Of a stretch of DNA of 64,000 nt, positions 14,893 to 23,271 are shown in pieces. Below the pieces are notes generated by a model. The model was not told the DNA's origin. It ran no database searches and was given only the letters and a program-made list of their open reading frames with translations. The DNA lies in contig NZ_CP022985.1 of the NCBI RefSeq assembly GCF_003425985.1, positions 4,386,001 to 4,450,000 on the forward strand, in the 5' to 3' direction. The DNA comes from Mariniflexile sp. TRM1-10. GTDB taxonomy: Bacteria; Bacteroidota; Bacteroidia; Flavobacteriales; Flavobacteriaceae. The first letter of the stretch is position 1. Every line of letters starts with the position of its first letter. The translations under genes and the position numbers were made by a program.

Positions 14893-17835
14893 TTAATCCT
14901 CATTTTCTTTAAATAGTTCCCTCATATCGTTTTCAAGAAGTTTATAAACCCAATTTCTAATAACGCAGTACTCATCAACTTTTTCTGTGTTTATTCGATC
15001 AACAGTTTTTATAGGATAACGATGGTTGTCACGAATACGCAAAATAAAGTCTAACGAAAAGCTTCTCAAGCTTTTTAGCCCAATACTTTTAAAAGCTTCG
15101 TCAGATTCATTACTATCCTTAAAATTAATTTCAAATTTACCATTAGGGGACGGACGATATCCAAAACTTCCCCATTTGAGAATATCGTCATCTTTCATAT
15201 AAAAGAAATATTCATGAGGAATTGTTGTGTAAAAATCGAATTCGTCTTTATAAGTGGGGAAACAATACTCGACAAAGTCTTTGTAAGCCAGTTCTAAATG
15301 CCTAAAAAACTCTGAAACATACTGTTTTGCCTGAACTTCACTAAACTGAGCTATCCTAACATAATTCCAATTGTCTTTTCTGTTTTGCTCATAGAACTCT
15401 TTAGCTCGATCGATTGATACATCTGGTAGCGGTAAATAATGTTCAAGAATTTGATTATAGCCTTTTTCAAGCAATACTTGTGTAACTTTAAATAATTCTT
15501 CAAAAGGAACAACATCCCCACTTCCTGTAATTTTTGGGATATCAACATTCTCTAGCAATGCTTTTTCAATTGTTTCCTCCATTACTGCACGATTCAAATT
15601 TTTGTATTTGTAAAATTCGGTCAGTCGAAATCTATTTATCCGATGCTGTAGGTCTTTCAAATCTATTGGATAAATCTCTTTGAATCTTGGCATATAAAAC
15701 TCTTCAATTTTATTCTCAAAATATAACCTTTTATAATAGCAGTAAAGAATTACTGCAACTTCTTCCATCAATAGAACGTCAGAATTGTAAGCGGTAAGTC
15801 TACCTTTTTCAAGTATTTTCTTCAGTTGTTCGAATATATTCTTCTTAACAATTCTGTTTTGGTCTTTGACAAGTAATGATGTATTACTACCATGTACAGT
15901 TTTGATTCCTTTTTCCCACCAAAAATCGTAGCCACTGTTTGAAAAATCGTCTAAATTTGAGTAAGCAATCTTTTGAGTTGAATTCGGAGCCATACGAAAG
16001 AGTGCATAACCATCATTTTTGATTAAATCATTTGGTAACATTATTCCAATATCGCCATGTGTGTTAGGGTCAAACTTATCTTTAAAATTTTTAAAATTTT
16101 CATCCAGATAGGAATTATGGCTTATCACGTATTCCAATGATTTATCTTGTTTAAATTTTACTAAGGCTCTTAGATGAGAAGAGCTTGCGTTTTCGATATA
16201 AAAATCCAAAGCACTTTTACCAATATGGTTTTGATAGAAATCGAATAGTGTATTATAGAATTCGTCATCAGATAGTTTATCCAATTTATACGAATAAAAA
16301 CAAATTATATAATCACGAATTTTTGAATAGTAGAACGAAACGTTATATGAATCTTCCTTATTAGACTTGATAAGAATGTTTCTGCTAAATAAATCTTCAG
16401 GAATATTGTCATCAAGTGAGAAATCTAATTTTTCAAGAAGATGGTTCACATCTAAACCTTCGTCCTTATATGCTGCCCACGAATCGTATTTATAGTTAAG
16501 AATTATTTTTCCAATAGCTGAAAGTGTTCTCAAGCCAGAGATGTAACCAATATTTGTTTCATTTAGTGATCGGTTTAAATATTTGTTTATTAGGTCTTTA
16601 TCACTAATTTTTTCAGGTATATTTTTATTGCAATATACCTCACTAAAAATTTTCAAAAAAAATCCGTTTTTTAATTCCTTAAGCAAAGAATTTGAGATAA
16701 CTCCTTTAAAGCCAAATGCTTTTTGATATAGTGGAATTATCTCTGTTAGTTCTTTAGCTGAAAAATCCTTTAGTTGAAAACCTGGACTATTATCCAAATC
16801 ACTTATTTTATTATGGTATTTATTTAACTCTTCATAAAGATAAGTTGGCTTATTTTTTATTTTTAAAATATCGTTCCAAATATTTGATTTGCAGCTAATA
16901 ATAATTTTTATTTTATCAAGATTTTTAGCAATCAAAGCAATTTCACTTAGTTCCACTGCAATATCAGGATTTGTACTTTCATCTATTGCATCAATAAATA
17001 CGAGAACATTTTTGTTAGCAAATCTTCCAATTTCATCCAGTTTTTTAAGGACTACATCAGATTCACTTCTATTGGAAAAAGTAATATTTAAATCTTGTGA
17101 AATGCATTCCAAAGGGGATTTTATAATTGCAGCATTATAGAATAAAACAAACTTATCTTCTAAGTTTCGAAGAGCTAATGAACAAATAGTATTCGTTTTG
17201 CCAACCCCAGCATTACCCACTAACCCAAATATTGATTCAGGAGAATATAAAAAGTTTCCAAATGTAATTTGTAACTCCTCGCGCTGAACGTAAAGTTCTT
17301 TGACAAATTTAGAATAGGGGCTATTTATATCACCAATGATTGAACCCATTCTATCATAGACTTGGAATTCGCAAAAGGTTTTTAAATTTTCGGTTGATAA
17401 CGAAATAAAATTCTTTAGGGCTTCATATCTAATCCTAAGATCTTCATCTGTAGATAAATTATAACCATTTGTCAAAAAAACAGACTGACCAGAGATGTTT
17501 CCAGTTAATTCTTTTCTAGTAATCGAATCAAAAATCCTAGTTGTTTTTCCATTGCTAACTATTGTAAATGGCGCTATATCATCTAGTAATAATCTAGCAT
17601 ATGAAATTCCTTGATCTATATCATTCTGGGTAATTTCAATTGAATCATTTTTTAGTTCAATTACAAATAGATTTTTATCATTTTTTTTACAAAGTATATC
17701 TGCTCTTCCTGTAACATGCTTTTTCTTTCCAAGTCGTATGCTAAAAGCATGCTCTAAAAATATCTCTGAAACATCAAATCCTAAATCCTGTAAGTATGGT
17801 AATAATAGCTTACCTCTAATATCTTCTTCATTCAT
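14893..17835 (-). CDS. PD-(D/E)XK nuclease-STAND NTPase (Avs-like)
   Basis: 980 residues in three parts. Residues 1-120 form an HsdR-N-like nuclease: TGRADILC (Asp46) and LFVIELKND (Glu60-x-Lys62). Residues ~170-480 form a P-loop NTPase: GLVGNAGVGKTNT (Walker A, 204-216), VLVFIDAIDES (Walker B, 277-287) and helical STAND-like regions. The C-terminal ~450 residues are helical and unrecognised, in the place where Avs proteins hold their phage-protein sensor. Avs proteins bind a phage protein, oligomerise and activate their N-terminal effector. Assignment to an Avs class is inference. A small XRE regulator gene lies upstream on the same strand. Confidence 0.7.
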   Translation of the reverse strand: MNEEDIRGKLLLPYLQDLGFDVSEIFLEHAFSIRLGKKKHVTGRADILCKKNDKNLFVIELKNDSIEITQNDIDQGISYARLLLDDIAPFTIVSNGKTTRIFDSITRKELTGNISGQSVFLTNGYNLSTDEDLRIRYEALKNFISLSTENLKTFCEFQVYDRMGSIIGDINSPYSKFVKELYVQREELQITFGNFLYSPESIFGLVGNAGVGKTNTICSLALRNLEDKFVLFYNAAIIKSPLECISQDLNITFSNRSESDVVLKKLDEIGRFANKNVLVFIDAIDESTNPDIAVELSEIALIAKNLDKIKIIISCKSNIWNDILKIKNKPTYLYEELNKYHNKISDLDNSPGFQLKDFSAKELTEIIPLYQKAFGFKGVISNSLLKELKNGFFLKIFSEVYCNKNIPEKISDKDLINKYLNRSLNETNIGYISGLRTLSAIGKIILNYKYDSWAAYKDEGLDVNHLLEKLDFSLDDNIPEDLFSRNILIKSNKEDSYNVSFYYSKIRDYIICFYSYKLDKLSDDEFYNTLFDFYQNHIGKSALDFYIENASSSHLRALVKFKQDKSLEYVISHNSYLDENFKNFKDKFDPNTHGDIGIMLPNDLIKNDGYALFRMAPNSTQKIAYSNLDDFSNSGYDFWWEKGIKTVHGSNTSLLVKDQNRIVKKNIFEQLKKILEKGRLTAYNSDVLLMEEVAVILYCYYKRLYFENKIEEFYMPRFKEIYPIDLKDLQHRINRFRLTEFYKYKNLNRAVMEETIEKALLENVDIPKITGSGDVVPFEELFKVTQVLLEKGYNQILEHYLPLPDVSIDRAKEFYEQNRKDNWNYVRIAQFSEVQAKQYVSEFFRHLELAYKDFVEYCFPTYKDEFDFYTTIPHEYFFYMKDDDILKWGSFGYRPSPNGKFEINFKDSNESDEAFKSIGLKSLRSFSLDFILRIRDNHRYPIKTVDRINTEKVDEYCVIRNWVYKLLENDMRELFKENED

Positions 17836-17935
17836 AAATACTGTTTAACAAGAAAAACTTCTTTTATAGTTACTGGATTATTAACTATATCAAAGATATT
17901 TAATTTTGAATAAAAGCAAGTTTTAAAATTGGGAT

Positions 17936-17960
17936 AAAAAAAGATGCCTAAGCATCTTTC
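17936..17960 (-). terminator. Terminator behind the XRE gene
   Basis: AGATGC/GCATCT hairpin with seven T on the minus strand. The hairpin core is the same as in the four cassette repeats although the flanks are unrelated. Confidence 0.6.
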
Positions 17961-17967
17961 ATTTTCT

Positions 17968-18204
17968 TTATAATGGTTTATCTGGCCAAAAATCCTTTGG
18001 AGAACAGCCTAATATTTTAGCAATATCATTTAAATGTTTGATATTGTACTTAGCTTTTTTTGAAGGTGCTTCTATGTCTGAGATAAAGGTTGTACTCTTC
18101 CCCAAAGCTAAAGACAAAGAAACTTGAGTAAATCCATTCTTTTCTCTTAGTTCTTTGATTCTTTTTATAATAAATCTTTCTATTTCATCTAATGACTCAT
18201 GCAT
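17968..18204 (-). CDS. Small XRE-family helix-turn-helix regulator
   Basis: 78 residues. RIKELREKNGFTQVSLSLALGKSTTFISDIE is a Cro/C1-type HTH, followed by HLNDIAKILGCSPKDFWPDKPL. It resembles small controller proteins that time expression of restriction or STAND genes. It is on the same strand as the Avs-like gene, 132 bases away, but a strong terminator between them means it is not a simple operon. Confidence 0.8.
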   Translation of the reverse strand: MHESLDEIERFIIKRIKELREKNGFTQVSLSLALGKSTTFISDIEAPSKKAKYNIKHLNDIAKILGCSPKDFWPDKPL

Positions 18205-18849
18205 AACACAAAATGAAACTAAAAAAGAATAAAAAACTAAGGACTATAGTCCTGATTGTAAAATAATTTATTATATTAGCACCGAAATAATTAAATTTGC
18301 GATTCTTCAAAAATATTGAAGCATTCGCTTTGAATCTCGTTATCAAAAACTGGTAATTTTTAGCACGCGAGATGATAAGTATGATGCTCACGTCTCTCTC
18401 TTTGGGCGTGGGCTCTCTTATTCGTGTGCGGGTATACCAGTGCCTTGGTAGCGTTTAAGTTGAGTTCCACGCTTTTTTTATGCATTCCTGCGAAAGCGGG
18501 AACCTCATCCAAAAAATTCAGGAACTCCTTAAAAGGATAGTCATCATTGGACAATACCTCAGCTTCTTAGCACTGCTTTTTTTTCAGAACGTTTCGCATA
18601 AGGATCTTATCATTTTATTTTTTAGTTAGTCGGAAATATGTCGCTCAACCTTGGCTGCAACAAGCACGAGCGGCATATTTTCCTTAACCTTTAAAACCAA
18701 TGCCTATGCAATAAAAAAAACATTGTTCGACTCTCGACTTTTCAACTTTCGACTTTCGACTCAAATAAAAAGCCCTCTAGCCTGAGATCAAACATTCTAG
18801 AGAGCAAGTACTAACAAAACCAAAGTTTCATTAAAACCAATTCAAAAGT
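18205..18849. other. Gene-free, repeat-rich stretch
   Basis: No convincing gene. Contains a widespread flavobacterial intergenic repeat (18361-18480) whose minus-strand translation gives the familiar TNKRAHAQRE string, a CATTCCTGCGAAAGCGGGAA repeat (18482-18501), and a hairpin GGAAATATGTCGCTC (18632-18646)/GAGCGGCATATTTTCC (18668-18683). The 3' end is the presumed promoter region of the SusC gene. Confidence 0.5.
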
Positions 18850-21846
18850 ATGAATAAAAATCAACTTTTCAAGATTTGGGCAGCCACACTTTTGCCCAAA
18901 CTAGTCGTAATCCTCTCCCTGTTTGCCCTAACAACCAACCATGCCCAAACTACTACCATAAAAGGAAACGTAACAGATACTAGTGGCAGTTTACCAGGTG
19001 TCAACGTAATAATAAAAGGAGGAGTAAAAGGTACACTATCCGATTACAACGGTGAGTATCAAATAACAGCAAGAACCACAGATACACTAGTGTTTTCATA
19101 TATGGGCTACAAAACAAAGGAAGTACCCATTGCCAGTCGTTCAGTAATAAACGTAGACTTGCAAGAAGACACCACACAACTCAAAGAAATAGTCCTCAAT
19201 GCAGGGTATTATTCCGTCAAAGACAAGGAACGCACGGAAAGTATTTCCCGCATCACAGCAAAAGATATCGAAACCCAACCAGTAACCAACGTACTCGCTA
19301 CTATGCAAGGACGTATGGCAGGGGTTAATATAACGCAATCAACTGGTCTTCCTGGTGGTGGTTTTGCTATTCAGATAAGGGGTTTAAATTCTATTCGAGG
19401 AACAGGAAATGATCCGCTATATATTGTTAATGGAGTTCCTTTTGCTTCGCAAGCAATGGGAAATGCCGAATTGAATAATGGCGTTTTGCAAAACCAAGCA
19501 AATCCATTAAACAGTATAAACCCTGCTGATATTGAAAGCATTGAAATATTAAAAGATGCAGATGCAACAGCTATCTATGGTTCAAGGGGAGCCAATGGAG
19601 TCGTCTTGATAACTACAAAAAAGGGAAAAGCAGGAAAATCACGTTTTGATGTCTATGCCTCTAGTAGTTTGGGTAAAACGACCAACCACATGAAGTTATT
19701 AAATACAGAACAGTATCTAAAAATGCGTCAAGAGGCATTTTCAAACGATGGTATAACTGAATATCCGTTCACAGACTATGATGTGAATGGAACTTGGAAT
19801 CAGCAAAGGTACACAGATTGGCAAAAAGCCCTGATTGGAAATGATGCGATGGTTAATTCACTTCAATTGTCACTATCAGGTGGAAGTCAGGAAACGCAAT
19901 ACATCCTTTCAGGCACACTACGAAATGAAACTACCGTATTTCCTGGAGATGCAAAATATAAGAGAGCTGCTATTCATTCAACCGTTTCACATCAATCAAA
20001 AGATGAAAAATTAAATGTTCGCTTTTCAATGGACTATTCAAATGATAAAAATAACTTACCGGGAGCTGATTTAACGCGTCAGGCTTACACATTAGCGCCT
20101 AATGCTCCGGCACTTTTCAATGCTGACGGAAGTCTAAATTGGGAAGAAGGAACTTTTGAAAACCCATTGTCTTATTTAATAGGTACTTATCAAACAGATA
20201 CTCAAAATCTAATTTCCAATACGTTTATATCGTATAAGCTTGGGTATGGTTTAGATTTTAAATCAAGCTTTGGATTTACAGACACGCGTTTATCAGAAAT
20301 CCGTATAAGACCAAGCACAATGTACAATCCAGTTTATGAAGTCACAAGTGCCGATTCTCAATTTATAGTAAATGATGGCAAAAGAAAATCTTGGATTTTT
20401 GAACCTCAAATAAGCTGGTCTGGAAGCTGGAATAAGGCAACATGCAATGTACTTCTAGGAACAACATTTCAAAATTTAAAACAGGAATCTCTAGCAGTAG
20501 ACGGCTACGGTTTTCCTAATAATGCAGTCATCAAAAATCTTTTGGCAGCTACATATCTAACTATTTTAGACAATAGTAGTTCTGAATATCGTTATAATGC
20601 AGCTTTTGGTAGGTTTAATTTAAATTGGGATGGTAAATATATTGTAAACCTTACAGCTAGAAGAGATGGTTCTAGCAGATTCGGAAACAATAAGAGATTT
20701 GCCAACTTTGGTGCAATAGGTGCAGCTTGGATTTTCTCTCAAGAAAAGTTCTTAGAAAATAATGAAGTGATAAGCTTTGGAAAAATCCGAGGTAGTTTCG
20801 GAACTACTGGAAACGACCAGATAGGTGATTACCAATTTCTTGACACGTATTCAGTTACTTCTAATATTTATGATGGCATTACGGGTATGGCACCATCAAG
20901 GCTATTCAATCCCAATTTTGGATGGGAAACAAATAAAAAAATAGAAGCAGCTTTAGAACTTGGATTTTTCGAAGATAGAGTATTCTTAACATCAGCCTAC
21001 TTTCGAAATGTTTCGGGAAATCAATTAGTAGGAGTGCCTTTACCGGGCACAACTGGTTTTACAACTATTCAGGCAAATCTTGAGGCTACAGTTGAAAATA
21101 AAGGATTTGAATTTGATTTTCGTTCAGTTAACATAAAATCCAAAAACTTTAATTGGACAACCTCATTAAATATTTCTCTCCTAAGAAACAAATTATTGAA
21201 ATTTCCGGGTCTCGAAGGGTCAACCTACCGAAACAATTTTGTCATTGGAGAATCATTAAATATTGGCAAAATGTATCAATTAACAGGGATTGACTCAGAA
21301 ACCGGACTTTATACATTTTATGATTTCAATGACGATGGAGCAATAACATCCAACGAAGATAGACAGATAATTTTTGATAAAACACCCAAATATTTTGGTG
21401 GACTATCTAACAATTTGAGCTATAAAAATTGGTCACTTGATTTCTTATTTCAATTTGTAAAACAAAAAGGGCAAGATGTTTTGGCAACATTTCCTATTAC
21501 AGGTGCTTTTTCAAATCAACCCACTAGTGTATTAAATAGTTTTCCTCAAAATGGGGCTACTATTCAACAATATACAAGTGGCAATAACCCTCAAGCAATT
21601 AATGCTTTTAGCAATTTTACGCGTAGTGATGCTATGATAACAGATGCGTCTTTTATCAGATTAAAAACAATAGCTCTAACATATCGACTTCCATCGGTTA
21701 TAAAAGGAGGTTCAGCAAACATCTACTTCCAAGGTCAGAACTTAATAACGTTTACAAAATACAAAGGACCAGATCCAGAGAATCAATCAGGTGTGTCTCT
21801 ACCTCCTTTACGTCAATTAACGCTTGGAATGCAACTTTCTTTTTAA
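18850..21846 (+). CDS. SusC/RagA-type TonB-dependent outer-membrane transporter
   Basis: 998 residues. Signal peptide (to ...NHAQ), carboxypeptidase-D-like regulatory domain (about 35-112: KGNVTDTSGSLPGVNVIIKG ... FSYMGYKTKEV), plug domain (LQGRMAGVNITQSTG-type block, GFAIQIRGLNS, PLYIVNGVPF) and a 22-strand barrel ending in an aromatic residue. Takes up a large ligand with its SusD partner, powered by TonB. Ligand unknown. No glycoside hydrolase is nearby; the adjacent peptidase and no sugar enzymes favour a peptide ligand (inference). 41 bases before the susD gene. Confidence 0.95.
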   Translation: MNKNQLFKIWAATLLPKLVVILSLFALTTNHAQTTTIKGNVTDTSGSLPGVNVIIKGGVKGTLSDYNGEYQITARTTDTLVFSYMGYKTKEVPIASRSVINVDLQEDTTQLKEIVLNAGYYSVKDKERTESISRITAKDIETQPVTNVLATMQGRMAGVNITQSTGLPGGGFAIQIRGLNSIRGTGNDPLYIVNGVPFASQAMGNAELNNGVLQNQANPLNSINPADIESIEILKDADATAIYGSRGANGVVLITTKKGKAGKSRFDVYASSSLGKTTNHMKLLNTEQYLKMRQEAFSNDGITEYPFTDYDVNGTWNQQRYTDWQKALIGNDAMVNSLQLSLSGGSQETQYILSGTLRNETTVFPGDAKYKRAAIHSTVSHQSKDEKLNVRFSMDYSNDKNNLPGADLTRQAYTLAPNAPALFNADGSLNWEEGTFENPLSYLIGTYQTDTQNLISNTFISYKLGYGLDFKSSFGFTDTRLSEIRIRPSTMYNPVYEVTSADSQFIVNDGKRKSWIFEPQISWSGSWNKATCNVLLGTTFQNLKQESLAVDGYGFPNNAVIKNLLAATYLTILDNSSSEYRYNAAFGRFNLNWDGKYIVNLTARRDGSSRFGNNKRFANFGAIGAAWIFSQEKFLENNEVISFGKIRGSFGTTGNDQIGDYQFLDTYSVTSNIYDGITGMAPSRLFNPNFGWETNKKIEAALELGFFEDRVFLTSAYFRNVSGNQLVGVPLPGTTGFTTIQANLEATVENKGFEFDFRSVNIKSKNFNWTTSLNISLLRNKLLKFPGLEGSTYRNNFVIGESLNIGKMYQLTGIDSETGLYTFYDFNDDGAITSNEDRQIIFDKTPKYFGGLSNNLSYKNWSLDFLFQFVKQKGQDVLATFPITGAFSNQPTSVLNSFPQNGATIQQYTSGNNPQAINAFSNFTRSDAMITDASFIRLKTIALTYRLPSVIKGGSANIYFQGQNLITFTKYKGPDPENQSGVSLPPLRQLTLGMQLSF

Positions 21847-21887
21847 AGGATTGCTTCTAAATTATAATCAACCTAATCCATTAAATT

Positions 21888-23270
21888 ATGAATAATATCA
21901 ATACACAAATTAAATACTGGATAATTACTGCAGCCTTTATATGTTTGATAGCTTGTGACTCTTTTACAGAAGTGGATGCTCCAAATAATCAAATCGTATC
22001 CTCTCAAGTATTTACAAATAAATCAGGAGCAGAATCGGCCTTAGCAGATATATATGCTCGCATACGTGAAGAAGGTGTCGTGACGGGAAATCCTATCGGA
22101 GGTACCGTCATAATGGCTAACTACAGTGACGATTTAATATTTTTCGGTTCAAACACTACACTGCAACAGTTTTCAAACCACACATTAATTCCTTCCAACA
22201 CGTACATAAATACTATTTGGCGAACAACTTATTCTCATATTTACGCAATCAATGCTTTTAAGGAAGGGGTTGTAAATTCAGTAAATATAACAGAGGAAGA
22301 TAAAAGTAGATTTTTAGGCGAAGCACTATTTCTCAGAGCCTTTCTGCATTTCTACCTTGTTAATAGTTACGGACAAATTCCCTACATTACTTCTACTGAT
22401 TATATAATAAATAAGAACATTTCAAAAAAGTCAGAGACTGAAATTCACAGCCTCATCCTTCAGGACTTAACAGAAGCCAAAGAGCTTATTCCTGATAATT
22501 ACCCTACATCAGAGCGAGTAAGACCCAATAAATCAGTAGTTAATTCTTTGTTGGCTAGAGTGTATTTATACAATCAAGATTGGCAGAATGCACAAGATTA
22601 TGCATCAGCTGTTATAGAAAATCAGCTTTATAGTTGGCAAGAAGATATTGACCAAGAATTTTTAAGAAATAATCCGTCAATAATTTGGTCTTTACATCCT
22701 GGAATAGCAGGATTAAACACAAGAGATGCACGTAGTTTTGTTTTTGCATCTGGTCCTCCTTCTCGATCTACATTAGCACCTGATTTATATACTGCATTTG
22801 AACCAAATGATTTACGCAGAACATCATGGATTAAGGAGATTCAAGGTTCAGGAGAAACATGGTATCATGCCAATAAATATAAAAAAATAACCAATACCGG
22901 AATATCCGAAGAATATACAATTCTTTTCAGGCTTGCTGAAATGCATTTAATCCGAGCAGAATGCAAAGCTATGGTGAATGACTTGGAAGGAGCTAAAGAA
23001 GATATAAACAAAATCCGAAATCGAGCAGGATTAACAGATACGAATGAAATTTCTCAACAAGATTTGTTACAAGCAATTCTCAATGAGAGAAGATTAGAGT
23101 TTTTTACGGAACAGAGTCATCGCTTTTTCGACTTAAAAAGAACTGGTAAAGCAAATGAAATTCTTTCAATCGTAAAACCAAATTGGAGACCTACAAATGT
23201 TGTTTTTCCCCTGCCGGAAAATGAATTGTTACTGAATGAAAATCTACTTCCTCAAAACCTTGGATATTAA
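21888..23270 (+). CDS. SusD/RagB-type surface lipoprotein
   Basis: 460 residues. Lipoprotein signal with Cys23 (LIAC), TPR-rich SusD fold: ALADIYARIR near the N-terminus, FLRAFLHFYLVNSYGQIPYI in the middle, INKIRNRAGL and ILNERRLEFFTEQSHRFFDLKRTG at the C-terminus, all hallmarks of the family. Caps the SusC transporter and binds the ligand outside the cell. Confidence 0.95.
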   Translation: MNNINTQIKYWIITAAFICLIACDSFTEVDAPNNQIVSSQVFTNKSGAESALADIYARIREEGVVTGNPIGGTVIMANYSDDLIFFGSNTTLQQFSNHTLIPSNTYINTIWRTTYSHIYAINAFKEGVVNSVNITEEDKSRFLGEALFLRAFLHFYLVNSYGQIPYITSTDYIINKNISKKSETEIHSLILQDLTEAKELIPDNYPTSERVRPNKSVVNSLLARVYLYNQDWQNAQDYASAVIENQLYSWQEDIDQEFLRNNPSIIWSLHPGIAGLNTRDARSFVFASGPPSRSTLAPDLYTAFEPNDLRRTSWIKEIQGSGETWYHANKYKKITNTGISEEYTILFRLAEMHLIRAECKAMVNDLEGAKEDINKIRNRAGLTDTNEISQQDLLQAILNERRLEFFTEQSHRFFDLKRTGKANEILSIVKPNWRPTNVVFPLPENELLLNENLLPQNLGY

Positions 23271-23271
23271 T

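Noticed and set aside
18360..18554. 64-codon minus-strand ORF (ends TNKRAHAQRERREHHTYHLAC)
   Set aside because: The translation is that of a widespread flavobacterial intergenic repeat that is often mis-annotated as a gene; no ribosome-binding context and repeats all through.
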